This document shows positions 1 to 8,655 of a DNA stretch of 64,000 nucleotides, one piece after another. The DNA lies in the NCBI GenBank assembly GCA_913019905.1, contig CAJVZD010000023.1, positions 18,042 through 82,041 on the forward strand, in the 5' to 3' direction. The translations under genes and the position numbers were made by a program. Every line of letters starts with the position of its first letter. The stretch's first letter is position 1. Below the pieces are notes generated by a model. The model was not told the origin of the DNA, ran no database searches, and was given only the letters and a program-made list of their open reading frames with translations. The stretch comes from an uncultured Cellvibrionales bacterium (GTDB lineage: Bacteria > Pseudomonadota > Gammaproteobacteria > Pseudomonadales > Dasaniaceae).

Positions 1-575
1 TTAATTAAAAAACCCACGTTCTCAAAAATTTCCGGGTGTTGTTTTATTAGCCACCCCGCTCCGAATAAACCGCCAGCTTCCTCGTCGGCGGTGGCTACGA
101 ACCACAGGTCTCGATTGAGTTTTTGTTTGGAGGCCGCAATTGACAAAAATGCCTGAAATTGACTGATGCCCAAGCCTTTCATGTCGAGGGCCCCGCGACC
201 GAATATAAAGTCGTCTTTTACTACACCTTTATAAGGGTCGGTACCCCAATACTTTTTGTTGGCCGGGACAACATCCATATGATTAAGTAAGACGATTCCC
301 GGCTTATTTCCGCCAGATATTTTTGCCCAAATATTTGCACGTCCCGGTGCAGATTCCTCAATGTAGTACTTTATTCCGGCTTGCTTTAGGTATTTGGCGA
401 AAAATTTGGCGCCATTTATTTCATTACCCGGTGGATTGACCGTATCCACGCCTAAGTATTCAACGAGTCGTTTTGGTGCGTCTTTGGCAAATTGGTCCGC
501 AGCACCGGCACTTAAGCTGATGAGTAAAAGTGCACATAATAAGGTACTCTTTTTATAATATTGCTGGATGATCAT
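1..575 (-). CDS. M20-family zinc metallopeptidase, exported (partial)
   Basis: The gene starts at the ATG at 575-573 and runs off the left edge, leaving 191 codons. A hydrophobic signal peptide spans about residues 8-26 and ends in SAGAAD, so the enzyme is probably periplasmic. The M20/M28-type di-zinc site is visible: H99-x-D101 in NHMDVVP, the bridging D131 in GRGALDMKG, and the catalytic and ligand pair E165-E166 in DEEAGG. The family hydrolyses peptide bonds or N-acyl amino acids; the substrate cannot be told here. It follows the amidase gene on the same strand after a gap of about 80 bp and may belong to the amidase-dimethylargininase-permease cluster. Family assignment is firm; the C-terminal half is not in the window. 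Confidence 0.9.
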   Translation of the reverse strand, partial: MIIQQYYKKSTLLCALLLISLSAGAADQFAKDAPKRLVEYLGVDTVNPPGNEINGAKFFAKYLKQAGIKYYIEESAPGRANIWAKISGGNKPGIVLLNHMDVVPANKKYWGTDPYKGVVKDDFIFGRGALDMKGLGISQFQAFLSIAASKQKLNRDLWFVATADEEAGGLFGAGWLIKQHPEIFENVGFLI

Positions 576-658
576 AATAATTGTCGAACCTCACTATCAG
601 TGTGACAAGCCAAATAATTTTGGCTTTTTATTGTTTTGAAATAAGTTGTCAATCTACA

Positions 659-2107
659 CTAGTCCTCAAACCCCGGCGGCGCCACAAACCCGCCAATTTC
701 GTCCGCCAACAATCGAGTGAAGTCGATACATTGGTAATCCATAAACTCTCCCCCCACAGCTTGCAAACCGATCGGCAACCCCTCTTTTGATGGCCCAGTT
801 GGAAATACTGTACTGGGTAAGTATGTAACCCCCGTTAATCCAGCCCAGAAAAGCTGCTGCATATAGTCAATTTCCTGGTTATCGACGATGAGTTTACGGG
901 TAAAGAAATTCGAATGGTCGTGTGGAAATGCGGACGTTGGCATTTGCGGACAAATCACAATATCCCAGTCCTTGAAGAAAGCTTGCCAGGCTAACCGTAA
1001 TCCAGTCCGATGATTTTCCAGGCCGTTCCAAGTCTTGTGATCCTGCACTGTACCGCGGATTGAAACCGCCATATCGGATAAATCATCATCCGAAAATGAT
1101 GCTGCCATTTCCGCCATAGCCGCATATTGATCCGGTGGTACAGAGGCTGACAGGGCACCATTTAACAAAGCAATATAGGTTCGCCAGGAGTCGTTAATAT
1201 CGATTTGGGGTCTGGCCGTCGTTGAAACAGTAGCACCCGCCTTTGCCAGTGTTTCAGCCACCATTTCTACCCGCTCTCCGGTTTCCTGACTCACTGGGAA
1301 CCCGTCTTGGCCATTCCAGATAGCAACTTTAAATTCTTTAAGTGATGATTTGTTTGTTCTCGGCAAATCGAGCTTCCAGCCCGTATTGAGAGGCTCGGCA
1401 CCAGCAACAAGATCCATGGACAGAGTAAGGTCTTCAGGCGCTCTGGCGAGGGGACCGACAACAGCAAGATCGGCCATTTTGTTCATGCCCGGTAATTCAT
1501 GGCCCTGCCAGGGCACGATGCCATAGGTCGGCTTGTGGCCGAATACACCGCAAAAGTGTGCAGGATTTCGAATGGAACCACCGATGTCTGAACCGGCCTC
1601 CAGACCCGTAAACCCCGCCGCTAAAGCGGCTGCAGAACCGCCAGACGATCCACCGGGAGTGCGTCCAACATCCCATGGATTACCTGTTGTTCCATATACA
1701 GGATTGTAGGATTGAAAATCTGAGAGACTCACTGGCACGTTGGTTTTCCCCATGAAAACCGCGCCAGCCCGCTTGAGTTGGGTCACGTAATAAGCGTCTG
1801 TTTGAGCAATATTATCTTTCAGTGCTTCGATACCCCAGTGTGTCGGCAATCCAGCGATATTGTAGGATTCTTTAACAGTCATTGGCAGGCCGTGCAGAGG
1901 TCCCAGCCTGCCACCTTTTGCCTGCTTCTCATCTGCAGCTACGGCCGCTTCCAGCGCGCGATCAAAATCTCTTACCACCACCGCATTAATAGGCTCGTCG
2001 TATTTTTCGATCCTGTTAATAAAATATTCCGTGAGCTCCTTCGAGCTAATTTCCTTGTCTTTGATCTTCTGCGCCAGACTGATGGCGGATTCGAATGCGA
2101 TGGTCAT
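659..2107 (-). CDS. Amidase signature (AS) family amidase
   Basis: A 482-residue cytoplasmic amidase of the amidase-signature family, the usual length for a single-domain member. The Ser-cisSer-Lys triad can be placed: K79 in MTVKES, the cis-serine near S154 in the GGSSGGS stretch, and nucleophile S178 in GSDIGGSIR. The 24-residue spacing between the two serines is typical of the family. These enzymes hydrolyse carbon-nitrogen bonds of amides; the sequence does not reveal the substrate. A purine-rich stretch (GAGAGAGGGG) just before the ATG supports the start. It lies downstream of a dimethylargininase-like hydrolase and an APC permease on the same strand, which suggests a later step in breaking down the imported nitrogen compound. 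It could also be annotated as a GatA-like protein, but no GatB or GatC is nearby. Confidence 0.93.
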   Translation of the reverse strand: MTIAFESAISLAQKIKDKEISSKELTEYFINRIEKYDEPINAVVVRDFDRALEAAVAADEKQAKGGRLGPLHGLPMTVKESYNIAGLPTHWGIEALKDNIAQTDAYYVTQLKRAGAVFMGKTNVPVSLSDFQSYNPVYGTTGNPWDVGRTPGGSSGGSAAALAAGFTGLEAGSDIGGSIRNPAHFCGVFGHKPTYGIVPWQGHELPGMNKMADLAVVGPLARAPEDLTLSMDLVAGAEPLNTGWKLDLPRTNKSSLKEFKVAIWNGQDGFPVSQETGERVEMVAETLAKAGATVSTTARPQIDINDSWRTYIALLNGALSASVPPDQYAAMAEMAASFSDDDLSDMAVSIRGTVQDHKTWNGLENHRTGLRLAWQAFFKDWDIVICPQMPTSAFPHDHSNFFTRKLIVDNQEIDYMQQLFWAGLTGVTYLPSTVFPTGPSKEGLPIGLQAVGGEFMDYQCIDFTRLLADEIGGFVAPPGFED

Positions 2108-2255
2108 AGGCCCCTCTCTCTGTCTTATTAGTTGATTATTAGATCGTGTTCTTTGTTATGTTATAGCGCCCGTTTCTTGGACACGGCACCCTGAACAACT
2201 GACGTATGGCCATTTATCATCACTGCTGCCGCGGCTGAGAATCTAGATAAACATG

Positions 2256-3134
2256 CTAATTACCCCTAATCACCGGACGGGTCAGGCAAGTAGGTCCTCC
2301 GCAGCCTTTTTGGCTGATTTCTTCTCCCTGGTATACCCAAACTTCTGCACCGGCAGCTTCCAGCCGGTTGCGGGTAATGGGATTGCCATCCAGCATCAGG
2401 CACCGCCTGCGATCCACCGCAAGAACATTACAGCCCATGCTGTCAAATTCCTCCATCGGCACCTCTACCAACGTTTTGCCCATATCCAATAATCGGTTTC
2501 TAAACGGCACCGTAAGAAGCGGTGAGTAGACCAGACAGAGGTCATCGTCGATGGGACTAAGAGTGGACATAAGATGGAATACATCACCCGGTCCATTCCA
2601 GTGCGGGGACGGGACCACCAGCAATTCGTCAATGCAGTCTCCAAGCAGGTCTTTAAGTTGTGCTATACCCTCCGCATTGGTCCGATAACCTTCTGCAATT
2701 GCGAGAGTCCGATTATCCAACCAGGCCACATCCCCTCCTTCAACCCTTCCGGTTCCGGTGATGGCACCCACAATGGGTATGCCCATGTTATCGTAGCTGG
2801 CAACGCACGCCTCGGGCTCAGGCTCACGTTCGGGCTTCCCCATATTACATAGTATGATGCCTTTATTGCAGACAATTGACGCATCCCGTACATAGAGAGA
2901 ATCCATGCTGGTGATGGTATTAGCCGGAGCATAGTGAATGTCGATGCCGAAGCTTTCGAGTATCTCCACAAAATCCTGGTATTCCTTTTGGGCACGCTCG
3001 AAATTTGGGAGCGCGGTATAGCCCAGAGCCTGCCACTGCCGATCAACCGCCGCTTGATTCAACATGGCGGCTGAGGCATCTTTTAGCAATAACTGTTCGA
3101 TCTTGCCGACTTCATTCTGGTTGTTCAGTGACAT
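2256..3134 (-). CDS. Dimethylargininase-like amidinohydrolase (DDAH/arginine deiminase superfamily)
   Basis: A 292-residue member of the guanidino-group-modifying superfamily. Landmarks are D78 and the YVRD motif at 81-84, E132-GGD, the catalytic His187 in GDVFHL, a GCN motif at 234-236, and the catalytic Cys283 near the C-terminus in GGPTCLTRP. Dimethylargininases hydrolyse N-omega-methylated arginines to citrulline plus a methylamine, through a covalent thiouronium intermediate on the Cys. Length and motif order fit DDAH better than arginine deiminase (about 400 residues) or agmatine deiminase (about 350-370). The gene sits 38 bp downstream of an APC permease and upstream of an amidase on the same strand, suggesting uptake plus catabolism of a methylated or other guanidino compound. 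The exact substrate is inference. Confidence 0.85.
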   Translation of the reverse strand: MSLNNQNEVGKIEQLLLKDASAAMLNQAAVDRQWQALGYTALPNFERAQKEYQDFVEILESFGIDIHYAPANTITSMDSLYVRDASIVCNKGIILCNMGKPEREPEPEACVASYDNMGIPIVGAITGTGRVEGGDVAWLDNRTLAIAEGYRTNAEGIAQLKDLLGDCIDELLVVPSPHWNGPGDVFHLMSTLSPIDDDLCLVYSPLLTVPFRNRLLDMGKTLVEVPMEEFDSMGCNVLAVDRRRCLMLDGNPITRNRLEAAGAEVWVYQGEEISQKGCGGPTCLTRPVIRGN

Positions 3135-3172
3135 GGTAATAGTGCTCCGAGAGTTGTGAGTGCAGAGAACGA

Positions 3173-4471
3173 CTAGACCCGCTTATTGCTCCACTTAACC
3201 CAACCGAATACCGGCAAGCCAAGTATCAGCAGCAGTACACCGGAATAGATGGTTTCCAACCCGGTTCCGATGATAGCCCAGGCAGAAAAGGCTGCAGCCA
3301 ATATACAAATCACCAACTCAACCATCAAAAGAGGTCGTTGGGTCTTGAGCGCAATACTCACCCGCGCCAGCGCGCAGACCAAATACGGCAGCAGTGCAGC
3401 CAGAGTAGCTAACAGAATGACATAGGTGAATTGGTCCACTAGACTTTCACTGGCATTCATCAAGATCAATCCACTGACCAATAACGAAGAGATAATAATG
3501 CCGGTAGCCGGAGTTCCCTGGGCGGACTGTATAGCAAACCAACGCGGAAACAGCTTATCTTTTGCTGCGGCCATGGGAATCTGGCCGGCACAGAGCGTCC
3601 AACCGTTCAAGGCGCCGAAACAGGAGATGATGGCACCCACGCCAATCAGATAATAGCCCGGTTGCCCCCATAACAGTGCGGCAGCATCGGCAAAGGGAGC
3701 ATTGGATTGTGCCAATTCAGCGGGACTGATAAGCCCCATAACGGCAATAGTCCCCGGTATATAGACCAGTGCTGCAATCAGGGTTCCAGCGATTGCGGCT
3801 CTCGGTACATTCTGCTCGGCGTTGCTCACTTCGGCTGCGGGGATATTAGCGCTTTCCATGCCAAGGAAGGCCCACATGGTTAATGCGGCGGTGGCAGTCA
3901 AGGCCGAGAAGTCGGACTGGCCGCTCAAGTTCCATGGGGTGAAATTCGCGGGTTCAAGATAGAACAACCCCACCGCGCCCACGGCAACCAGCGGGAGAAT
4001 TTTCAAGATGGTGGTTAACAACTGCACCTGGCCCGCTTGTTTGATTCCCCTGACATTAACGATAGTCAGCAACCAGACGAAAAACAGAGTAATCCAGGTG
4101 CTTAGCTGACCATCCTCAACGAGCGCTGGCCAAAAGATAGAGAGATAGCTTACCAGAGCAATGGATACCGCTGCGTTAGTGGCAATAATGGAGATCCAAT
4201 ACCCCCAGGCGACCAGGAAACCGGGGACCTGACCAAAACCGGCACGGGTATAGAGGTAGGGCCCACCGGAGCCTCGCACCTGCCGGGCAAGTCCTGCGAA
4301 AACCAGGGCCAACAATATCGATCCAGCGGCTGAGAAAAGCCAGCCTAAAATGCTAATTCCACCGAAGGCGGCTAAGGAGGCTGGTAAGAGAAAAATGCCG
4401 GACCCAATCATATTGCCCGTAACCATGGAAGTGGCTGTCCAGAAGCCCATGGCCTTTTTTGCTTCACTCAT
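3173..4471 (-). CDS. APC-superfamily amino acid/polyamine permease (AdiC/PotE-like)
   Basis: A 432-residue inner-membrane transporter with about 12 hydrophobic segments. The N-terminal GNMIGSGIFLLPASLA stretch is the APC substrate-binding unwound helix 1 (consensus G-x-x-I/M-G-S-G). The next segment and the SGGPYLYTRAGFG motif closely resemble the arginine:agmatine antiporter AdiC and related basic amino acid or polyamine exchangers. The conserved WAFLGMESANIPAAEV region corresponds to helix 6. It is the first gene of a same-strand cluster with a dimethylargininase-like enzyme and an amidase, so a guanidino amino acid is the most economical substrate guess. The family is certain; the substrate and whether it works as antiporter or symporter are not. 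Confidence 0.92.
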   Translation of the reverse strand: MSEAKKAMGFWTATSMVTGNMIGSGIFLLPASLAAFGGISILGWLFSAAGSILLALVFAGLARQVRGSGGPYLYTRAGFGQVPGFLVAWGYWISIIATNAAVSIALVSYLSIFWPALVEDGQLSTWITLFFVWLLTIVNVRGIKQAGQVQLLTTILKILPLVAVGAVGLFYLEPANFTPWNLSGQSDFSALTATAALTMWAFLGMESANIPAAEVSNAEQNVPRAAIAGTLIAALVYIPGTIAVMGLISPAELAQSNAPFADAAALLWGQPGYYLIGVGAIISCFGALNGWTLCAGQIPMAAAKDKLFPRWFAIQSAQGTPATGIIISSLLVSGLILMNASESLVDQFTYVILLATLAALLPYLVCALARVSIALKTQRPLLMVELVICILAAAFSAWAIIGTGLETIYSGVLLLILGLPVFGWVKWSNKRV

Positions 4472-4972
4472 ACTGTGCTACCCAGTTGTTTTTATTGTTT
4501 TTTACATGCCGTCTTCGTTACTGTTCAGCGTCTCAACGAATGAAGCATGCAGAGCACTTTACCGTAATCAAGGGTTGTGAAACAAGTGTGATTAGCAGAA
4601 CAATTGCCTTGATGCGAGAAGAAGTTGACAGTCTTCGCACGAGATAAAAAAGTAAGTCCTCAGCGTGTTTACAACGCTTGTCACCAGTCTTGATCGGGGA
4701 CTGCAAAAGAAATGCAAAAGGGGACGTATGCATTATAAACGGCTCACCACGATTAGCTGCTGACGTATGGCAATATTTTAAGCCGAGATATTTTCCGCAG
4801 CACTGCCCTTTACTTCACCATGCTTATTCAGATTGAAAAGGGTAAAAAAAATGTGGATGGACAATGCGAAGCGTATACGCATGGCAGCGATGGCACAAGG
4901 TTAAGTAAATCAAACACAGGCAGAGTATACATCGTTGAATTATCGTCGCTGTCATGTTCTTTCTGAGTAATT
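4472..4972. other. Intergenic region, no gene recognised
   Basis: About 500 bp between the start of the permease gene and the end of the next minus-strand gene. It should hold the promoter of the permease cluster near 4.5 kb. Only short open frames without convincing ribosome sites are present. No RNA gene or repeat family was recognised. Confidence 0.5.
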
Positions 4973-5869
4973 TTACTCATTCGTACCACACAGCTGCAAG
5001 TGTCGCGACAAAAACTCTGCTTCTCGCGTTACAACTTGATTGAAAACATCACCGGAATAGACATCGAAATGGCCGCAATCAATACTCAAAACTTCGACGT
5101 CATCGATTTTTTTTGCACACTCGCATACCGGCTCAGGGGGCGTCACTTCATCGCGTTCACCCACCACAAACAAAACGGGGCAGCTTACACGAGAGGCGAT
5201 GTTAATAGGCTGGTATTGTCCGATCTTTGTGAGAATACTCACAGGTACTCTATTCTGCCAATCCGATGTATCGGGGATCAGAGACCAATAATTTTTCGCC
5301 TCCGGTTGCGTCATAATTCCCAGCTCTCCGGGCTGGGCTACGACCGGGATCCAATAAGGCTCACCGGTAAAGGTCAACTTCAAGCGGTTCAGTACACTCA
5401 GAAAGATGACTTTCAACTTGAAGGTAAGCGGGATTTTCACTGGTTCATTGCTTCCCACATAGGGTACCTGGGACACCACGGCCCGAACACTTTGGTCTGC
5501 CGCTGTACAAAGAACATGGCCGCCGCTAAATGAAGATCCCCATAAACCGATACGATCACTATCAATTTCCGTGAGTGCACGTACATGGGTTAACGCCGCC
5601 TTCCAATCACTCAAATGCCTGTCAGGATCGACCCAATTCCTTGGGGTTCCTTCGCTATCACCGAAATTTCTATAATCAAAAAGCAGTACTGCGAGCCCTG
5701 TTTCAACAAAGTACTCCGCGAAAGCCGGCAGCGCAAAAACACGTTCTGCCGCGAAACCATGGCCCATAATAACGACCGGAGGATTTTCAACATTATCGGG
5801 CAGATATAACCAGGCTGCACACTTAAGGCCTTCGTTAGAAAAATCCCTATTCAGTTTCTGAAATCCCAC
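4973..5869 (-). CDS. Alpha/beta hydrolase (DLH/FrsA-like serine hydrolase)
   Basis: A 298-residue cytoplasmic alpha/beta hydrolase without a signal peptide. The oxyanion-loop motif VIMGHGFAAE, the FDYRNFGDSEG motif and the nucleophile elbow LWGSSFSGG are visible; the elbow has Ser rather than Gly at its last position (G-S-S-F-S). The acid is in VVGERDEVTPP and the catalytic His in IDCGHFDVY. This subgroup contains esterases and C-C or thioester hydrolases, so the substrate cannot be assigned. Its start lies 4 bp after the stop of a remnant acyl-CoA ligase gene, so it belongs to what was a catabolic operon with a dienelactone hydrolase. Unlike those neighbours it looks intact. Two exported relatives of similar fold occur at 35.5 and 39 kb. 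Confidence 0.88.
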   Translation of the reverse strand: MGFQKLNRDFSNEGLKCAAWLYLPDNVENPPVVIMGHGFAAERVFALPAFAEYFVETGLAVLLFDYRNFGDSEGTPRNWVDPDRHLSDWKAALTHVRALTEIDSDRIGLWGSSFSGGHVLCTAADQSVRAVVSQVPYVGSNEPVKIPLTFKLKVIFLSVLNRLKLTFTGEPYWIPVVAQPGELGIMTQPEAKNYWSLIPDTSDWQNRVPVSILTKIGQYQPINIASRVSCPVLFVVGERDEVTPPEPVCECAKKIDDVEVLSIDCGHFDVYSGDVFNQVVTREAEFLSRHLQLCGTNE

Positions 5870-5873
5870 CCTG

Positions 5874-6554
5874 TCACCTGTTCACTGCATATTCAACGAA
5901 AACGTTAGCCGCCAGTTCATCGAATTGATCGAGTAAAAATCGCTCCTGCGGTTTTTCAGATGCAGTTTTGGGAATTTCATCAACAAGATGGATATAGGCA
6001 GGCAAAAAATTTGACTCCAACGCTTCTCGGCACTTGGCAAATATCGCTGCTGCGTCGAATATCAGTCCATCGCAAGGAACGACAGCTAACACCAAATCCT
6101 TCTCTCCTGGTGAACCAGATCTTGCGGGCACTCCGTACGTAAATACATCTGAAACAGTCGGACATTCGGCAACAACCCCTTCCACAAATCCAGGATTGAT
6201 AAAATCTCCATTGTGTCTGATACCGCCACCTTTTCGATAGTCGAAATAAAACCAGCCCGCCGCGTCCCGATGACATATGTCGCCACTGCGTAACCACCCC
6301 CCCTTCGTTTTCTTATCTGATGTTTCTTTGTTGCCAAAGTACTCGACCGGTACTTGATCCGCTCCAACGGGCCGACTGACGAGTTCTCCCAACTCGCCCG
6401 GCGGGCACTCGCTATCATTCTGGTCGACTATTCTCATTTCTGAATGGGGGGGCGGTTTTCCAAAACTGCCTACAGGACCTACCCCAACAGGTTTAATGGC
6501 GAGTCCACCTGCGATCGCGCCGTAACATTCCAAATTATCTACAAATGTACTACA
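5874..6554 (-). pseudogene. C-terminal remnant of an AMP-forming acyl-CoA ligase (CaiC/FadD-like)
   Basis: The readable frame gives about 219 residues from a TTG at 6533, or 226 from directly after the preceding stop. It matches only the last 40 percent of ANL-superfamily acyl-CoA ligases. Visible are an ECYGA stretch resembling the A5 motif (usually YGMTE), GELGELVSRPVG, the A7-type motif GGWLRSGDICHRDAAGWFYFDYRKGG with the ATP-binding Asp, and the hinge region. The C-terminal lysine motif is altered (TASEKPQERF, usually T.SGKVQK). The adenylate-forming P-loop and about 300 N-terminal residues are absent. The frame is continuous with that of the dienelactone hydrolase gene and separated from it only by that gene's TAA at 6557-6555. 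A deletion therefore probably fused the two regions, and the product is unlikely to be an active ligase. Confidence 0.75.
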
Positions 6555-7259
6555 TTATCCCTTCAGCTCTCGCTCAAAAAAATCTACCGTTCTTTGCCAC
6601 ACCACATTTGACAAAGGATGTTTCCGGCTGCGGCTCCGAAATCCATGAGGCATATCATAGGTATAGGCTTCGACCCTGTCCCCTAATGCCTCGATCAATT
6701 CGTCGCGTCGTCGCGGAGGACAGAAGATGTCCTTGGAGGCCCAATGACCTTGTAAGCATCTAATGTCGTCGAGGTTCTCTTTATTCGGTATACCAACACC
6801 TTCTGTCCCGAGAGAGTGGTGGTAAACGACGGGGGCCAACATGTCTTTTCTCTTTGCCATTTGAAGTACAAATCCTCCAGAGAGACAAGCGCCCAGCATG
6901 CCGAGTTGGCCCGAGCATCTAAGGTCATTCCCCAAGATATCTAATAGTTTATGTACTTCTTGGTTTGTAGAACTGCTTGATCGGTTCTTTCTACCTGCAG
7001 TCAAAATAATTGCTCTGATACAGTATTTGATAGCTTCGCCGGAATATAAGTCCGGCAAATATACCAAAAACCCTCGTTCTGCAAGATCTGCTGCATCTTT
7101 CCGATACCAGTTTTTGAGGCCATAGACCTCATGGAGCAATAATATGCCGGGGGCTCTGGATATTTCCCGAGGGTAGTAGACTTCGAGATGCAACTCCCGT
7201 TGACCTACATCAACTCTTCGTATTTCGTGCGCTATTTTTTTATCCATAACGTTTTCCAT
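6555..7259 (-). CDS. Dienelactone hydrolase family protein
   Basis: A 234-residue cytoplasmic hydrolase of the dienelactone hydrolase family. Landmarks are the LLHEVYGL motif with E44, the cysteine nucleophile C125 in GACLSGG (family consensus G-x-C-x-G-G), D177 in ASKDIF and H205 in MPHGF; together these make the Cys-Asp-His triad. Length is normal for DLH. The family opens lactone rings in chlorocatechol breakdown but also includes esterases of unknown substrate. An alternative start is M5, 12 bases downstream. The gene lies between a deleted CoA-transferase gene and a truncated acyl-CoA ligase. It appears intact, but its stop abuts the ligase fragment in the same frame, so its C-terminus may have been shaped by that deletion. 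Confidence 0.87.
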   Translation of the reverse strand: MENVMDKKIAHEIRRVDVGQRELHLEVYYPREISRAPGILLLHEVYGLKNWYRKDAADLAERGFLVYLPDLYSGEAIKYCIRAIILTAGRKNRSSSSTNQEVHKLLDILGNDLRCSGQLGMLGACLSGGFVLQMAKRKDMLAPVVYHHSLGTEGVGIPNKENLDDIRCLQGHWASKDIFCPPRRRDELIEALGDRVEAYTYDMPHGFRSRSRKHPLSNVVWQRTVDFFERELKG

Positions 7260-7422
7260 TTTTTGTGTAGTAGACGATACCTAGATTTCCCGGCTAGAGT
7301 TCTACAACGGAACGCGTTAGCTTTTCTTTACAGGTAAATCCGTGACCTACCGTCCACAATCCACTCAATGACATATTGCAGTTACCACGGTATTTTTTTG
7401 ACATACAATTCGATTTTCGTCA

Positions 7423-8061
7423 TTAAGACGGTAGATACTCTGAAACACCGACGTAACTATCAAAAACAATATTATCGTGCTTTAGCACTTGTTGCTCCTT
7501 AGCAGAGAGACCAAGCGTGGCTAATATCTCTTGGGAATTTGCACCCGGAGCAGGTGCAGGTCGCAAGATTTTAAACGCGGCTTTACGTGGTCGAACCCAG
7601 GTTGGTGCCATGGTCGCTACCTGATAACCACTGGGGTGCTGATAATGCAGTACTTTTATAGCCCCCTTACCGATATCAATTTCATCAATCGGTGAATGAT
7701 CAAACCGATATTCCGTACGAATATCTTGGAAGTTGTTAACCGCTTGAATGGCAACGCCGTGCTCTATTAGCCAGTTTTTCCAGTACTTCGTAGTCTGCTT
7801 TGCGAAGCCGAGCTGCAGATCACTGATAGTGCCCGACACGCCCATCAAGTTAGCCAATGAGCTCAGCGTATGAGAATGTGACTCTAAGAACAGCCAGCCA
7901 TCTTTACTTTGATAGAGTCGCTGTGTAGCACCGTAACCTTTTGACAGCTGCCCCGTTAAGGGCCCTGCGAGGTTATACGTAAACTCCACTACCCGTATTC
8001 CCTTTAATGGTTTATTGATATCGGTGTTATTTTGATGAACTTTGGCAGTACTACTTATCAT
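7423..8061 (-). pseudogene. Family III CoA-transferase (CaiB/BaiF) with large internal deletion
   Basis: From the ATG at 8061 the frame encodes 212 residues. The start is preceded by AGGG; the longer frame begins with TTG at 8100. Residues 20-37 (PLKGIRVVEFTYNLAGPL) are the standard N-terminus of CaiB/BaiF transferases. Directly after, at KGYGATQRLYQSKDGWLFLES, the sequence jumps to a motif normally about 200 or more residues further on. The C-terminal part continues to a normal end. Family members are about 380-400 residues, or near 800 as fused pairs. The missing middle includes the catalytic aspartate region, so activity is not expected. The frame is still open, which points to a recent in-frame deletion. 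The family transfers CoA between organic acids, which fits the neighbouring ligase and hydrolases. Confidence 0.72.
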
Positions 8062-8347
8062 TAGTGAACCCTGTATTTGGTCGGATAGGCAGCAAACCAA
8101 CGCAACGAAGATATCGGTAACTATGTTGCTACATACTTTCTATGTATAAGATAATATTTACGTAATTCGCCTACAAACCATTTATAGTTACCTGTAATTA
8201 AGTATTTCTTATTTATAAATACGAATACATAGACAATGAAACCATCAAGACAAACCATCAAGGACACACACTCTCTTCAATTGACATCTAAAACGAACAA
8301 AATTAGCCTGCCTTAAAGGATTCCATCATTAGAAAAAGGATTTTGAT

Positions 8348-8473
8348 ATGACACTGCCCATAAAAACCCTCGTTTCTATTGACGATACCCCGTACGCCCA
8401 TCTCATTTCACGCTGTGTTCGCCGTACTTATTTGGCTTGCATGCCATCGCTTGGGAGAAGCAAGATTGGCTGA
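8348..8473 (+). pseudogene. N-terminal relic of a REP-associated tyrosine transposase (RAYT-like)
   Basis: A 41-codon frame starts at the ATG at 8348. Its motif TPYAHLISRCVRRTYLAC closely matches the start of Y1/IS200-like REP-associated transposases (typical pattern TPYYHCISRCVRRAFLCG). The HUH motif and catalytic Tyr that should follow are absent, and the frame ends at TGA 8471-8473. It is a 5' fragment only. It lies just upstream of the decayed CoA-transferase/ligase locus, consistent with rearrangement there. The match is by eye to a remembered consensus, so moderate confidence. Confidence 0.55.
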
Positions 8474-8655
8474 AAAATCGGGATTTGATTTGAAATTCAC
8501 TGTTTTTCAACATAGAGCCTAACACTTCTTCACAGCCAAATAATTATCCAATGCTCACCGCGTTATGTTTCGTTGAGTTTCGGATTAAACGACATAGTTT
8601 CTGAAAGTGTATATTTCTATTTTCTTGCGCTGCTTGTTTTCATTGTGACGCCCTT

